Source: CAYQJL01 sp964612295
GTDB taxonomy: Bacteria > Eisenbacteria > RBG-16-71-46 > CAIMUX01 > WJJG01
Length of the DNA stretch: 24,737 nucleotides
Direction of reading: 5' to 3'
NCBI GenBank assembly: GCA_964612295.1
Contig: CAZTDY010000063.1
Coordinates: forward strand, 1 to 24,737
Positions within the stretch are counted from its first letter, which is position 1; the number at the start of each line of letters is the position of its first letter. A model generated the notes under the pieces. That model was given only the letters and a program-made list of their open reading frames with translations, was not told where the DNA came from and did no database searches. A program made the position numbers and the translations under genes. Below are positions 6,905-13,738 of the stretch, piece by piece.

Positions 6905-8008
6905 ATGTCCACCCCAACCTTCCCCTGGCGGATCGAATCTTCGTTGCTGGTGAAGCGACAACGAGGACGTCGTCTGCAGGTCGGATTGCTCTTTCCCCCC
7001 GACGGGCATCGGGGCCGCACGCGCCTGAGCGTCATCGACGGTAAGCACCGCCGGGAGTTCAGCGCCACCTGGCTCGAGGACGGCAGTCACGCCGAGTGCG
7101 ACGTGCCCGGAGGAGATGAGCTCACCGGCCTTCTCCGCGATTGCCTGGCGGCCGGACCGGACGGCGACCGTTCGCGAGAGCCGCATTGGCCACTCCCCTT
7201 CCTGGTCGAACAGGGCCAGAAGCGGGAACCTCTCACGTTCGATCTTCTGCTGGAAACGAACTTCGACGGGGAGACGCCCGACACACAGACCACCGGATCC
7301 CTCACCCTTCCCTGGGTGATTCCAGCCAGCCGGATGTACGTCGTCCCCGTTTGTGACCAGACCGTTGCCCGGGAAACCTTGGACAGTGCGCTGCGGGAAG
7401 CCCGCCGTCACCGGACGGTCCGGTTTGCGATCAGCGAGGGGGCGCCGTACGAGGATGCCGGGCACAGCCGCCAGGTTCTCGAGCGCCTGGTCGGTCGAGG
7501 TCAACTGGAGTTCCTGCAGGCGGGACCGGGTGTCGGCGAGTTCCCCCCGCGTGTGCAAGTGGCCCAAACCTGGCCCGAGCCGGCGACCTTGCCGGCCGGC
7601 ACGCAAGGGTTGGTCGTGATCCCCTCCCGGTTCTCCAACCTGGAGATTCGGGTCCTGTCCGCCGACGAGGGATCGCGGGTCATCTGCCGGCCACCGGCGT
7701 CTCTGCCGCGGGGCCTGTTCCATCCCGACTGTGAATCGATCGCAACCGCCTGCCTTCATCGCGTCTCGAAGGAGGGGTTGGCCCGCACGCGCCCTGGACG
7801 GGTCCCTCGAGGCCTTCCGCCCTATCACAGCTTTGCCGTGGCCCGATGGACGCGTCCCGAGGACTGGAAGGGGTTGGGAAAGACACTCAGGCGGTGGAAT
7901 CGAACCTACAGCTCACCGGAAATCATCCTGGCCACTCCCTCGGACCTGCTCTCGACCCTGGAGGGGCTCCACCGGAAAGGTCGCCTGCACCTCGGGCAGT
8001 GGGGTTAG
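6905..8008 (+). CDS. Hypothetical protein, third gene of the GNAT/barrel unit
   Basis: A 367-residue protein I do not recognise. No signal peptide, membrane segment or obvious nucleotide-binding motif. The N-terminal 130 residues are rich in alternating hydrophobic strands (LLVKRQRGRRLQVGLLF, RTRLSVIDGKHRREFSATW), suggesting a beta-sandwich. The middle (about 135-240) has a possible alpha/beta arrangement, and the C-terminus contains ARWTRPEDWKGLGKTLRRW. The ATG directly follows the preceding TAG with GGAAGGAAG upstream, so it is cotranscribed with the barrel and GNAT genes. The 3' end overlaps the convergent Nudix gene by four bases. Base composition and codon style match neighbours, giving no sign of recent transfer. 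Confidence 0.78.
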   Translation: MSTPTFPWRIESSLLVKRQRGRRLQVGLLFPPDGHRGRTRLSVIDGKHRREFSATWLEDGSHAECDVPGGDELTGLLRDCLAAGPDGDRSREPHWPLPFLVEQGQKREPLTFDLLLETNFDGETPDTQTTGSLTLPWVIPASRMYVVPVCDQTVARETLDSALREARRHRTVRFAISEGAPYEDAGHSRQVLERLVGRGQLEFLQAGPGVGEFPPRVQVAQTWPEPATLPAGTQGLVVIPSRFSNLEIRVLSADEGSRVICRPPASLPRGLFHPDCESIATACLHRVSKEGLARTRPGRVPRGLPPYHSFAVARWTRPEDWKGLGKTLRRWNRTYSSPEIILATPSDLLSTLEGLHRKGRLHLGQWG

Positions 8009-8652
8009 TGAGCCTCCGGTCCCGACCAACCGAGAAGAGTGAGAAACTCCGCCGTCATCATCGCCGTCGCGCCCCACAACCACGAATCGTCGAGCGGGAA
8101 ATAGGGAATTTCGTACCAACGCCCATCCTCGGTGCGGGCTTTCTGTCTGACGGCGCCGGGTGCGAGAAGGTCATCGAGCGGCACCTCAATGACGCGGGCC
8201 ACCTCGCGAGGATTGGGAACGATGTCCGGCAGCCCGTCCATGATGCCCACGATCGGCGTGACCGTGTACCCGGTGGCCGGAATCCACAGCTGCGACAGCC
8301 GGCCCAGGACTCGGGGAATCTCGGGTGAGATGCCCAGCTCCTCCTGCGTCTCGCGCAGCGCGGTCTGCTCCGGCGTTTCTCCCGCTTCGCGGACCCCGCC
8401 GGGGAAGGAGACCTGCCCGCGATGGGCTTCGACGTCGTCCGTCCGCTCGGTGAGCAGCAAACCGGCGCGGCCATTCTGATCGTATGCATAGACCGGAACC
8501 AGGACCGCCGCCATCCGGCCCTCAGGCCCGGTCTTCTCGGGGTCCCACCCGGGACGGGGACGGGGCGCCATGAGCCGATGGGCATTCCCCCCGGGCAGCG
8601 GCGCGGCAAGTTTGGTTCGCAGGCGATGCGCTGTTTCCGCAACGGTCAACAT
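8005..8652 (-). CDS. Nudix hydrolase, CoA pyrophosphatase type (NudL/YeaB-like)
   Basis: Hydrolyses CoA and its derivatives to phosphopantetheine compounds and 3',5'-ADP. The full Nudix box GX5EX7REUXEEXGU is present at residues 86-108 (Gly86, Glu92, Arg100-Glu101, Glu104-Glu105, Gly107). Immediately before it lies TERTDDVEAHRGQVSFPGG, the additional signature of the CoA-pyrophosphatase branch, which separates it from MutT- or ADP-ribose-type members. At 215 residues it has the usual length. ATG 8652 has AAGG a few bases upstream and follows the lipoprotein stop by 13 bp, making it the last gene of the 11033-8005 unit. Substrate assignment rests on the signature alone. Confidence 0.92.
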   Translation of the reverse strand: MLTVAETAHRLRTKLAAPLPGGNAHRLMAPRPRPGWDPEKTGPEGRMAAVLVPVYAYDQNGRAGLLLTERTDDVEAHRGQVSFPGGVREAGETPEQTALRETQEELGISPEIPRVLGRLSQLWIPATGYTVTPIVGIMDGLPDIVPNPREVARVIEVPLDDLLAPGAVRQKARTEDGRWYEIPYFPLDDSWLWGATAMMTAEFLTLLGWSGPEAH

Positions 8653-8665
8653 GACGCCTTCATGC

Positions 8666-9487
8666 CTAAGACGGCCCGAGGACGCCGCTGGGGATGGCGA
8701 ACATCTGCTCCGGGTGAGGCACGTGATCCTTGGCAGTCACCCGGCGCAAGGCCGAACGCAGGCCCCTGGAACCATACGTCTCCAGGGCGGTCGGCAGATG
8801 GACCCCGCCCCGCAGCTCGTGCCCCTTCAAGCGGAACTCGCCCACCCGCGGACCCATCGGAGTGTCGGCCACGGTGATCAAGCGCAATACGGCCCCGGTT
8901 TCCTGGTCGAAGTAGATCGCGGATCGCGCCGCTTTCGGATCGGGAACTCCGGCCCGCCCTCCGGCAGTCTGCGCCCATTCATGCGAGGGGACCGTAGGAT
9001 CCTCACCACCGCCGACCCTCAGGCAAAGATGATCTTTCCACGGGATGTCGAACTCCACCACGGTCGTATCGATCCCCATCTGTTCGAAGATGGGGGCCAG
9101 CCGCTCGCGACCCAGGTAGGGCAGTAGATAGGCCAGCAGCAGCGTTCGATCGATGGAAACTTCCGCAACCGGTTCCGGCTTCACGCGAACGGTGAGGCCG
9201 TGGTTATACACGACCCGATAGCTCCCGCCCGAGGGGGCCGTATCCATCCGGGCCAGATTCGCGCTGCGGATGTGGGTCGTGAGCCAGAGTTCGGAGGGGC
9301 CTGTCCCATGGGTCTCCCAACGATCTTCGAATCCGAGTGAATCCCCGGGGAATCCCGTCACCCGTGACCACCAACTCTGCGGGGCCGCATCCTGGCCGCA
9401 ACCGCCGAGAAGCCCAACGCCCAGCAGTAGAATGAACAGTGTTCCCGCGGTGGTTCGACGTCCCACCCCCACTCCTGGAAAACTCAT
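8666..9487 (-). CDS. Hypothetical lipoprotein
   Basis: A 273-residue exported lipoprotein: basic N-terminus (GRRTTAG), hydrophobic stretch and lipobox LLGGC with the lipidated Cys at residue 30. The mature part is rich in beta-strand-like segments (SELWLTTHIRSAN, GSYRVVYNHGLTVRV, SAIYFDQETGAVLRLITV, VGEFRLKGHEL), which recalls the half-barrel fold of LolA/LolB-type lipoprotein carriers or unknown-function relatives; I cannot name a family. Its ATG overlaps the stop of the endonuclease IV gene (ATGA) and has GGAGGAG four bases upstream, so the two are coupled. It would sit in the inner or outer membrane facing the periplasm. Role unknown. Confidence 0.82.
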   Translation of the reverse strand: MSFPGVGVGRRTTAGTLFILLLGVGLLGGCGQDAAPQSWWSRVTGFPGDSLGFEDRWETHGTGPSELWLTTHIRSANLARMDTAPSGGSYRVVYNHGLTVRVKPEPVAEVSIDRTLLLAYLLPYLGRERLAPIFEQMGIDTTVVEFDIPWKDHLCLRVGGGEDPTVPSHEWAQTAGGRAGVPDPKAARSAIYFDQETGAVLRLITVADTPMGPRVGEFRLKGHELRGGVHLPTALETYGSRGLRSALRRVTAKDHVPHPEQMFAIPSGVLGPS

Positions 9488-10368
9488 CTCGCTCCTCCAT
9501 CTTGCTTTGCCATCCGGCGCAAGAGTCTCAGGTTCTTGCGGTCCATATCATCGACTTTGGGAGTTTCGATGATCTTCGGCACCCGCGCAAAACGTGGATC
9601 TCTCATCAATCGTCCAAATGACTCCTTGCCGATCTCCCCCTTGCCGATGTGGGTGTGCCGGTCGACCCGGGAGCCGACCTCCCGCTTGGAGTCGTTCAAG
9701 TGCATCGCCCGCAGGCGGGACAGGCCGACCGCCTGATCCAGCTCATCCCACATCGTTTCCGCGCCGGGCGCTTCGCGCAAGTCGTATCCCGCGGCAAAGG
9801 CGTGAGCCGTATCCAGGCAAACCCCAACGCGGTCGGCCTCGGGCAATCCGGCGATGATGCGGCCCAGGTGGGCGAAGTCATAGCCGAGGTTCGTTCCCTG
9901 GCCGGCCGTGTTTTCGAGAACGGGTTGCACCGTGTACCCCCGCGTCGCCCGAAGAATCCGGCGAAGGGCGCCGGTGATGCGCCGCAGGCCCCAGGCCTCA
10001 CCCGCCCCCATGTGGGCGCCCGGATGGAAGACCAGCGAGGGGACCCCCAGCGCCTCACAGCGTTCGAGTTCGTCAATCATGCAGCGGATGGAACGTTCCC
10101 GCAGCGGCCGCTCGGGCGATGCGAGGTTGGGCAGGTAGCCGGCGTGCACGACCAGCGAGAGCGGGCTGCCTTCCCGAAGCGTGGATTGGAACTGCGCAAT
10201 TGCGTCCGCGGCGAGCGGTTTCATGGCCCACTGAACGGTGCTGTGGGTGAAGAACTGGACGGCGGTGCACCGCAGGCGCCGAGCTTCTTCCAGGGCCCGG
10301 TGGATCCCTCCGGAGATGGAAAGATGCGCCCCCAGCAGCGGCTTTGAACCTACCACCACTCGAACCAC
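9484..10368 (-). CDS. nfo: Endonuclease IV (AP endonuclease)
   Basis: Cleaves DNA 5' of abasic sites in base-excision repair, using three zinc ions in a TIM barrel. The family signatures are all visible in order: LLGAHLSISGG at the N-terminus, VVHAGYLPNLASP, LVFHPGAHMG, PVLENTAGQGTNLG (metal-ligand Glu), VCLDTAHAFAAGYD (Asp and His ligands), MHLNDSK, DRHTHIGKGEIG (Asp/His) and IIETPKVDD (Glu). At 294 residues it is full length. The start is GTG 10368 or one of two further GTG codons a few residues later; the 5' end overlaps the upstream outer-membrane gene by about 19 bp. It is unusual to find it between an outer-membrane protein and a lipoprotein; cotranscription may be incidental. Confidence 0.95.
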   Translation of the reverse strand: MVRVVVGSKPLLGAHLSISGGIHRALEEARRLRCTAVQFFTHSTVQWAMKPLAADAIAQFQSTLREGSPLSLVVHAGYLPNLASPERPLRERSIRCMIDELERCEALGVPSLVFHPGAHMGAGEAWGLRRITGALRRILRATRGYTVQPVLENTAGQGTNLGYDFAHLGRIIAGLPEADRVGVCLDTAHAFAAGYDLREAPGAETMWDELDQAVGLSRLRAMHLNDSKREVGSRVDRHTHIGKGEIGKESFGRLMRDPRFARVPKIIETPKVDDMDRKNLRLLRRMAKQDGGAR

Positions 10369-11033
10369 CAGCGGAGACCGATCGTCGCGACGAGATGTCG
10401 GCCCTTCACCGAGTACGCGTAGGAAGGATCGGGCAGGCCGTTCTCGCCGACCGCCGGCTGATAGTGGACCTGCGTGTCCATCATCACCGCGGCCAGTCCG
10501 ATCTCGGCCGAGAAGTCATCGGACAGACGGACCAACCCGCCGAAGAGCGCCTCGAAGACCAGCGGGTGTTTGTCCGTGATGCGAATCTCGCCCCCGCCCT
10601 CGCCCTCCCAGGAGGATTCGTAGCCGGAGCGATCGAAGGTGGCGGACGCGATCCCGCCCCCGGCGGCCAGATACCCATAGACCCGTTCAGCGGGGCCCTG
10701 GAATCGATAGCCGACGGTCAACACCGCGGGCAGGAGACTGACCGTTCCGACCCGCGGATTCTCGCCTAGACCGGCGCGCAGGTGATGGATACGGGCTCCA
10801 AGCGTCAGGCGGGACCGACGAGACCAGGTGACATCCACCCACCACACGCCCGAATCGAACTTGCCAACTTGTTTACTGCGAAGGGGTTCGCCGACATGTT
10901 CCTCATGGAAGAGCCCGCCGATGCCCCCGCCCATCCCAAGGCTGTAGAGGGGCAGATCCGCCCGGGCGACGGCCGGCAGCAACAGGGCCAGGCCGGTCAC
11001 CAGCATGACGAAGATGATCGAGCTCCTGTCCAT
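10350..11033 (-). CDS. Predicted outer-membrane beta-barrel protein
   Basis: A 227-residue protein with a signal peptide (MDRSSIIFVMLV... to AVARA, cleavage about residue 25) and then glycine-rich amphipathic strands typical of small OmpA/OmpW-like barrels: VWWVDVTWSRRSRLTLGARIHHL, TVGYRFQ, YGYLAAGGGIASATF, VFEALFGGLVRL, SAEIGLAAVM. It ends in an aromatic-rich strand, ATIGLRWWFEWW; outer-membrane proteins generally finish with an aromatic residue recognised by BamA. ATG 11033 is preferred over the upstream ATG at 11069 because it has GAAGG nine bases before it and the predicted transcript begins near 11069. First gene of the minus-strand unit with nfo, lipoprotein and Nudix. Ligand or channel function unknown. 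Confidence 0.82.
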   Translation of the reverse strand: MDRSSIIFVMLVTGLALLLPAVARADLPLYSLGMGGGIGGLFHEEHVGEPLRSKQVGKFDSGVWWVDVTWSRRSRLTLGARIHHLRAGLGENPRVGTVSLLPAVLTVGYRFQGPAERVYGYLAAGGGIASATFDRSGYESSWEGEGGGEIRITDKHPLVFEALFGGLVRLSDDFSAEIGLAAVMMDTQVHYQPAVGENGLPDPSYAYSVKGRHLVATIGLRWWFEWW

Positions 11034-11075
11034 CCCGTGGGCCCTTCTCTGTCGGCTATCTTGCTGCATGTGCTC

Positions 11076-11105
11076 ATGCTAGGGGTCGGCCCCGGCCGGC
11101 GTCAA
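11076..11105 (-). promoter_or_regulatory. Sigma70-like promoter for the 11033-8005 unit
   Basis: On the minus strand: TTGACG (11105-11100), an 18-bp spacer, then TAGCAT (11081-11076). The predicted start near 11069 leaves a leader of about 36 nt to ATG 11033. It stands back to back with the plus-strand promoter at 11109-11138, with only three bases between the two -35 boxes. Confidence 0.55.
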
Positions 11106-11108
11106 TCG

Positions 11109-11138
11109 TTGAAGTTTCGCCATCCGATGTCGTAGCAT
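11109..11138 (+). promoter_or_regulatory. Sigma70-like promoter for the carboxyltransferase unit
   Basis: TTGAAG (11109-11114), an 18-bp spacer, then TAGCAT (11133-11138), the same -10 hexamer and spacing as its minus-strand twin. The transcript would begin near 11145 and carry a leader of about 78 nt containing the stem-loop at 11170-11200. Confidence 0.5.
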
Positions 11139-11169
11139 GAGGCTCTTGCACAACCCTGACGTTTCACGC

Positions 11170-11200
11170 CCGGCGCCGCGGCCCCCCGGCCATGCGCCGG
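11170..11200 (+). promoter_or_regulatory. GC-rich stem-loop in the carboxyltransferase mRNA leader
   Basis: Outer arms CCGGCGC (11170-11176) and GCGCCGG (11194-11200) pair perfectly and enclose a nested GGCC-CCCC-GGCC hairpin (11180-11191). It ends 10 bases before the strong TAAGGAG ribosome site (11211-11217). There is no U tract, so it is not a standard terminator; it may affect mRNA stability or ribosome access. Not a riboswitch I recognise. Confidence 0.35.
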
Positions 11201-11222
11201 CTTCCCGAGGTAAGGAGCAGTC

Positions 11223-12719
11223 ATGGCAAGACCTCTCTTGGTCACTGACACGGTCTTGAGGGACGCCCATCAGTCGCTGCTGGCGACCCGCATGTGCACC
11301 GAGGACATGCTCCCGGTGTGTGAGCAGCTCGACGCGGTCGGCTTCCACTCCCTCGAGATGTGGGGCGGAGCCACGTTCGACTCGGCCATGCGCTTTCTGG
11401 GTGAGGATCCCTGGGAACGTCTGCGTCTCCTTCGCGCGGCACTCCCCAATACCAAGCTCCAGATGTTGCTGAGAGGGCAGAACCTGGTGGGCTACCGCCA
11501 CTACCCCGACGACGTCGTCGAGGCGTTCGTGAAGCTGTCGGCCAAGAACGGCATCGATATCTTCCGCATCTTCGATGCCTTGAACGACGTCCGCAACATG
11601 CAGAAGGCGATAGAGGTCGCCAAGGCCTGCGGCAAACATGTGCAGGCCACGATCTCCTACACACTCTCTCCCGTGCACAGCAACAAGAGCTTCGTCGCAT
11701 TGTCGCAGCAGCTGGCCGACATGGGCGCCGATTCCATCTGTATCAAGGACATGGCCGGCCTGCTCAAGCCGTACGAGACCGCCGAGCTCGTCTCGGCTTT
11801 GAAAAAGAGCCTCTCGATCCCGATTCAGCTCCACACGCACTACACGAGCGGCATGGCCAGCATGGTTCTCCTCAAAGCGGCCGAAGCCGATGTCGATGTG
11901 GTCGATACGGCGATCTCATCGATGGCCCTGATCACCTCACAGGCGCCGACCGAATCGATCGTCAGCACGATGCAGGGACGCGACCGCGAGACCGGATTGG
12001 ACCTCGGCCGGCTGGCGGAGATCGCCCGCTACTTCACGGAAATCCGCAAGCGGTATGCGCGGTTCGAGAGCGGGATCGCGGGGGTGGACGTCAACGTGCT
12101 CGAGTTCCAGATCCCCGGCGGGATGTTGTCGAATCTCATCTCGCAGCTCCGCGAGCAGGGTGCGGAAGATCGGTACATGGACGTTCTCGAAGAGGTCCCC
12201 CGCGTGCGCAAGGAGATGGGGTACCCGCCACTGGTGACGCCCTCGAGTCAGATCGTGGGGACCCAGGCCACGCTCAACGTTGTGTTGGGCGAGCGGTACA
12301 AGGTGGTGCCGGAGGAGGTCCGCAACTACTTCCGCGGCTTCTACGGCCAGCCGCCGGCCCCCATGGATCAGGACATCAGAGAGAAGGTCATCGGTGATGA
12401 CGAACCGATCACCTGCCGGCCAGGCGACAAGATCGAGGCCGGGCTGGAAGCGGCCCGCGAGGAGATCGGCTCGCTGGCGCAGTCCGAAGAGGATGTGGTG
12501 TCCTATGTCCTCTTCCCTCAGGTCGCCCGGCCGTTCTTCGAACGGCGGCAACAGGGTTTCGAACGCAAGGAACTCCTCGCCGCGGCGGTGGCGGCAAAGC
12601 TGATCAAGGAACATGAACGCCAGAAAAACGGCGGCGATGCGGTCGCGGCCGGCAGCGGTCGGCCCTGGAAGTACGCCGGGCGCCGTATCCCCACCGGCAT
12701 TCCCTGGGGCGTTGACTAG
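11223..12719 (+). CDS. Biotin-dependent carboxyltransferase subunit (oxaloacetate decarboxylase alpha / pyruvate carboxylase B type)
   Basis: Transfers CO2 between biotin and an oxoacid such as oxaloacetate/pyruvate. Visible: LVTDTVLRDAHQSLLATRM (metal-ligand Asp14), GFHSLEMWGGATFD, MLLRGQNLVGYRHY, FRIFDALNDVRN, the active-site Lys175 in ICIKDMAG (carbamylated in the family) and metal-ligand His204/His206 in LHTHYTSG. Residues about 5-270 form the TIM barrel and about 290-450 the conserved PYC_OADA region. At 498 residues it lacks the C-terminal biotin domain of longer alpha subunits; that domain is encoded by the next gene. ATG 11223 has AAGGAG five bases upstream. Oxaloacetate decarboxylase, pyruvate carboxylase and transcarboxylase subunits cannot be told apart from sequence alone. 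Confidence 0.93.
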   Translation: MARPLLVTDTVLRDAHQSLLATRMCTEDMLPVCEQLDAVGFHSLEMWGGATFDSAMRFLGEDPWERLRLLRAALPNTKLQMLLRGQNLVGYRHYPDDVVEAFVKLSAKNGIDIFRIFDALNDVRNMQKAIEVAKACGKHVQATISYTLSPVHSNKSFVALSQQLADMGADSICIKDMAGLLKPYETAELVSALKKSLSIPIQLHTHYTSGMASMVLLKAAEADVDVVDTAISSMALITSQAPTESIVSTMQGRDRETGLDLGRLAEIARYFTEIRKRYARFESGIAGVDVNVLEFQIPGGMLSNLISQLREQGAEDRYMDVLEEVPRVRKEMGYPPLVTPSSQIVGTQATLNVVLGERYKVVPEEVRNYFRGFYGQPPAPMDQDIREKVIGDDEPITCRPGDKIEAGLEAAREEIGSLAQSEEDVVSYVLFPQVARPFFERRQQGFERKELLAAAVAAKLIKEHERQKNGGDAVAAGSGRPWKYAGRRIPTGIPWGVD

Positions 12720-12753
12720 AAGCTGGGAATTCGAACACAAGGAGCGCCTTGGA

Positions 12754-13224
12754 ATGGCAAAGACATTCACGTTGCGAATCGGCGCGGATGAATACGAAAT
12801 CACACGGCAAGGGGCCGCCCTCCTGGTCAACGGGAAGCGGTTTGAACCGGAGATCGAGGGCGATGCCATCACCGTGGGCGGCGCAACCCACAAGGTCGAG
12901 ATCGCCGACGCCCGCGCTATCGTCGACGGCATTGCCTATGCCATCGAGACGGAGGGGCTCGAGGCGAAGAAGACCGCCCTGGGCGGTCTCCAATCCGGGC
13001 CGCAGGCTGGTGACGGCAGCGTCAACGCCATCATGCCGGGGATGATCATCAAGGTGCTGGTCAACCAGGGCGACGAGGTCTCCTCCGGTGATGTGCTGGT
13101 GATTCTCGAGGCCATGAAGATGGAGAGTGAGATCTGTTCCCCGCTGGACGGCACGGTCAAGGTAGTCTGCGTCGAGGCCGGGGCCAACGTCGCCCAGAAC
13201 CAGCCGCTTGTCATGATCGAGTAG
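12754..13224 (+). CDS. Biotin carboxyl carrier protein
   Basis: A 156-residue carrier whose biotinylated lysine shuttles carboxyl groups to the carboxyltransferase. The C-terminal biotinyl domain (about residues 88-156) contains VILEAMKMESEI with target Lys122, preceded by the hinge-like GSVNAIMPGMIIKVLV and followed by SPLDGTVKVVCVEAGANV. The N-terminal 80 residues (KTFTLRIGADEYEITRQG...) form a strand-rich region seen in carriers of acyl-CoA and oxoacid carboxylases. It begins 35 bp after the carboxyltransferase stop, with AAGGAG nine bases before the ATG. No biotin carboxylase or membrane decarboxylase subunit is in the window, so the partner enzyme is encoded elsewhere. Confidence 0.93.
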   Translation: MAKTFTLRIGADEYEITRQGAALLVNGKRFEPEIEGDAITVGGATHKVEIADARAIVDGIAYAIETEGLEAKKTALGGLQSGPQAGDGSVNAIMPGMIIKVLVNQGDEVSSGDVLVILEAMKMESEICSPLDGTVKVVCVEAGANVAQNQPLVMIE

Positions 13225-13228
13225 GGCC

Positions 13229-13738
13229 GTGAGCGCCATCACCATCGAGATCCTGACCGAGGGCACCCGCGCGTGGGCCGATCAGCTGCTGGCCACCGCC
13301 TGGGGGTCCACCCAGATCGTTACCCGGGGCCGAATTCACGAGGCAAGCGAGCTGCCCGGTCTGGTTGCGATGTTGGAGGGCGAACCCGCCGGCCTGATGA
13401 CCTACCGCCTCGACCCACGCGAACTCGAGATCATCTCCCTCAACAGCATGCGCGAAGGCCGCGGAATCGGTAGCGCGCTGCTGGCGGCTGTTGCCGGTAT
13501 CGCACGGGAACAGGGGTGCGGGCGGGTCTGGCTCATCACCTCGAACGACAACACCCGAGCCATCCGGTTCTATCAGAAACGCGGGTACCGTCTGAGCGCG
13601 CTCTACCCGAACGCACTGGAAACGTCTCGCCGACTAAAGCCATCGATCCCCATGGTGGGGATCGATGGGATTCCGCTCCGCGATGAAATCGAGCTCGAGC
13701 TGACTATTTCCGATAAACCGTCGGTTGCACGTACTTGA
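13229..13738 (+). CDS. GNAT family N-acetyltransferase
   Basis: A 169-residue single-domain acetyltransferase. The acetyl-CoA loop is in REGRGIGSALLAAV (about 75-88), with the preceding strand LEIISLNSM and the closing elements VWLITSNDNTRAIRFYQKRGYRL. The tail SRRLKPSIPMVGIDGIPLRD looks like a conserved family signature, perhaps shaping the acceptor site. Substrate unknown (small molecule or protein amine). The start is GTG 13229, four bases after the carrier gene's stop, so it is probably cotranscribed with the carboxylase genes. Its last 35 bases overlap the convergent cheR gene, and a long perfect inverted repeat (13640-13668) lies inside its coding sequence. Confidence 0.88.
   Translation: MSAITIEILTEGTRAWADQLLATAWGSTQIVTRGRIHEASELPGLVAMLEGEPAGLMTYRLDPRELEIISLNSMREGRGIGSALLAAVAGIAREQGCGRVWLITSNDNTRAIRFYQKRGYRLSALYPNALETSRRLKPSIPMVGIDGIPLRDEIELELTISDKPSVART
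13640..13668. repeat. Perfect inverted repeat, 13-bp arms and 3-base loop, at a convergent gene end
   Basis: Left arm CCATCGATCCCCA (13640-13652), centre TGG, right arm TGGGGATCGATGG (13656-13668). It encodes residues about 138-147 of the GNAT protein and lies 36 bp beyond the cheR stop on the other strand, so it would form a strong hairpin in the 3' part of both mRNAs. There is no T tract on either side. Likely a shared 3'-end/termination or mRNA-stability element; a protein-binding site is possible. Confidence 0.6.
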
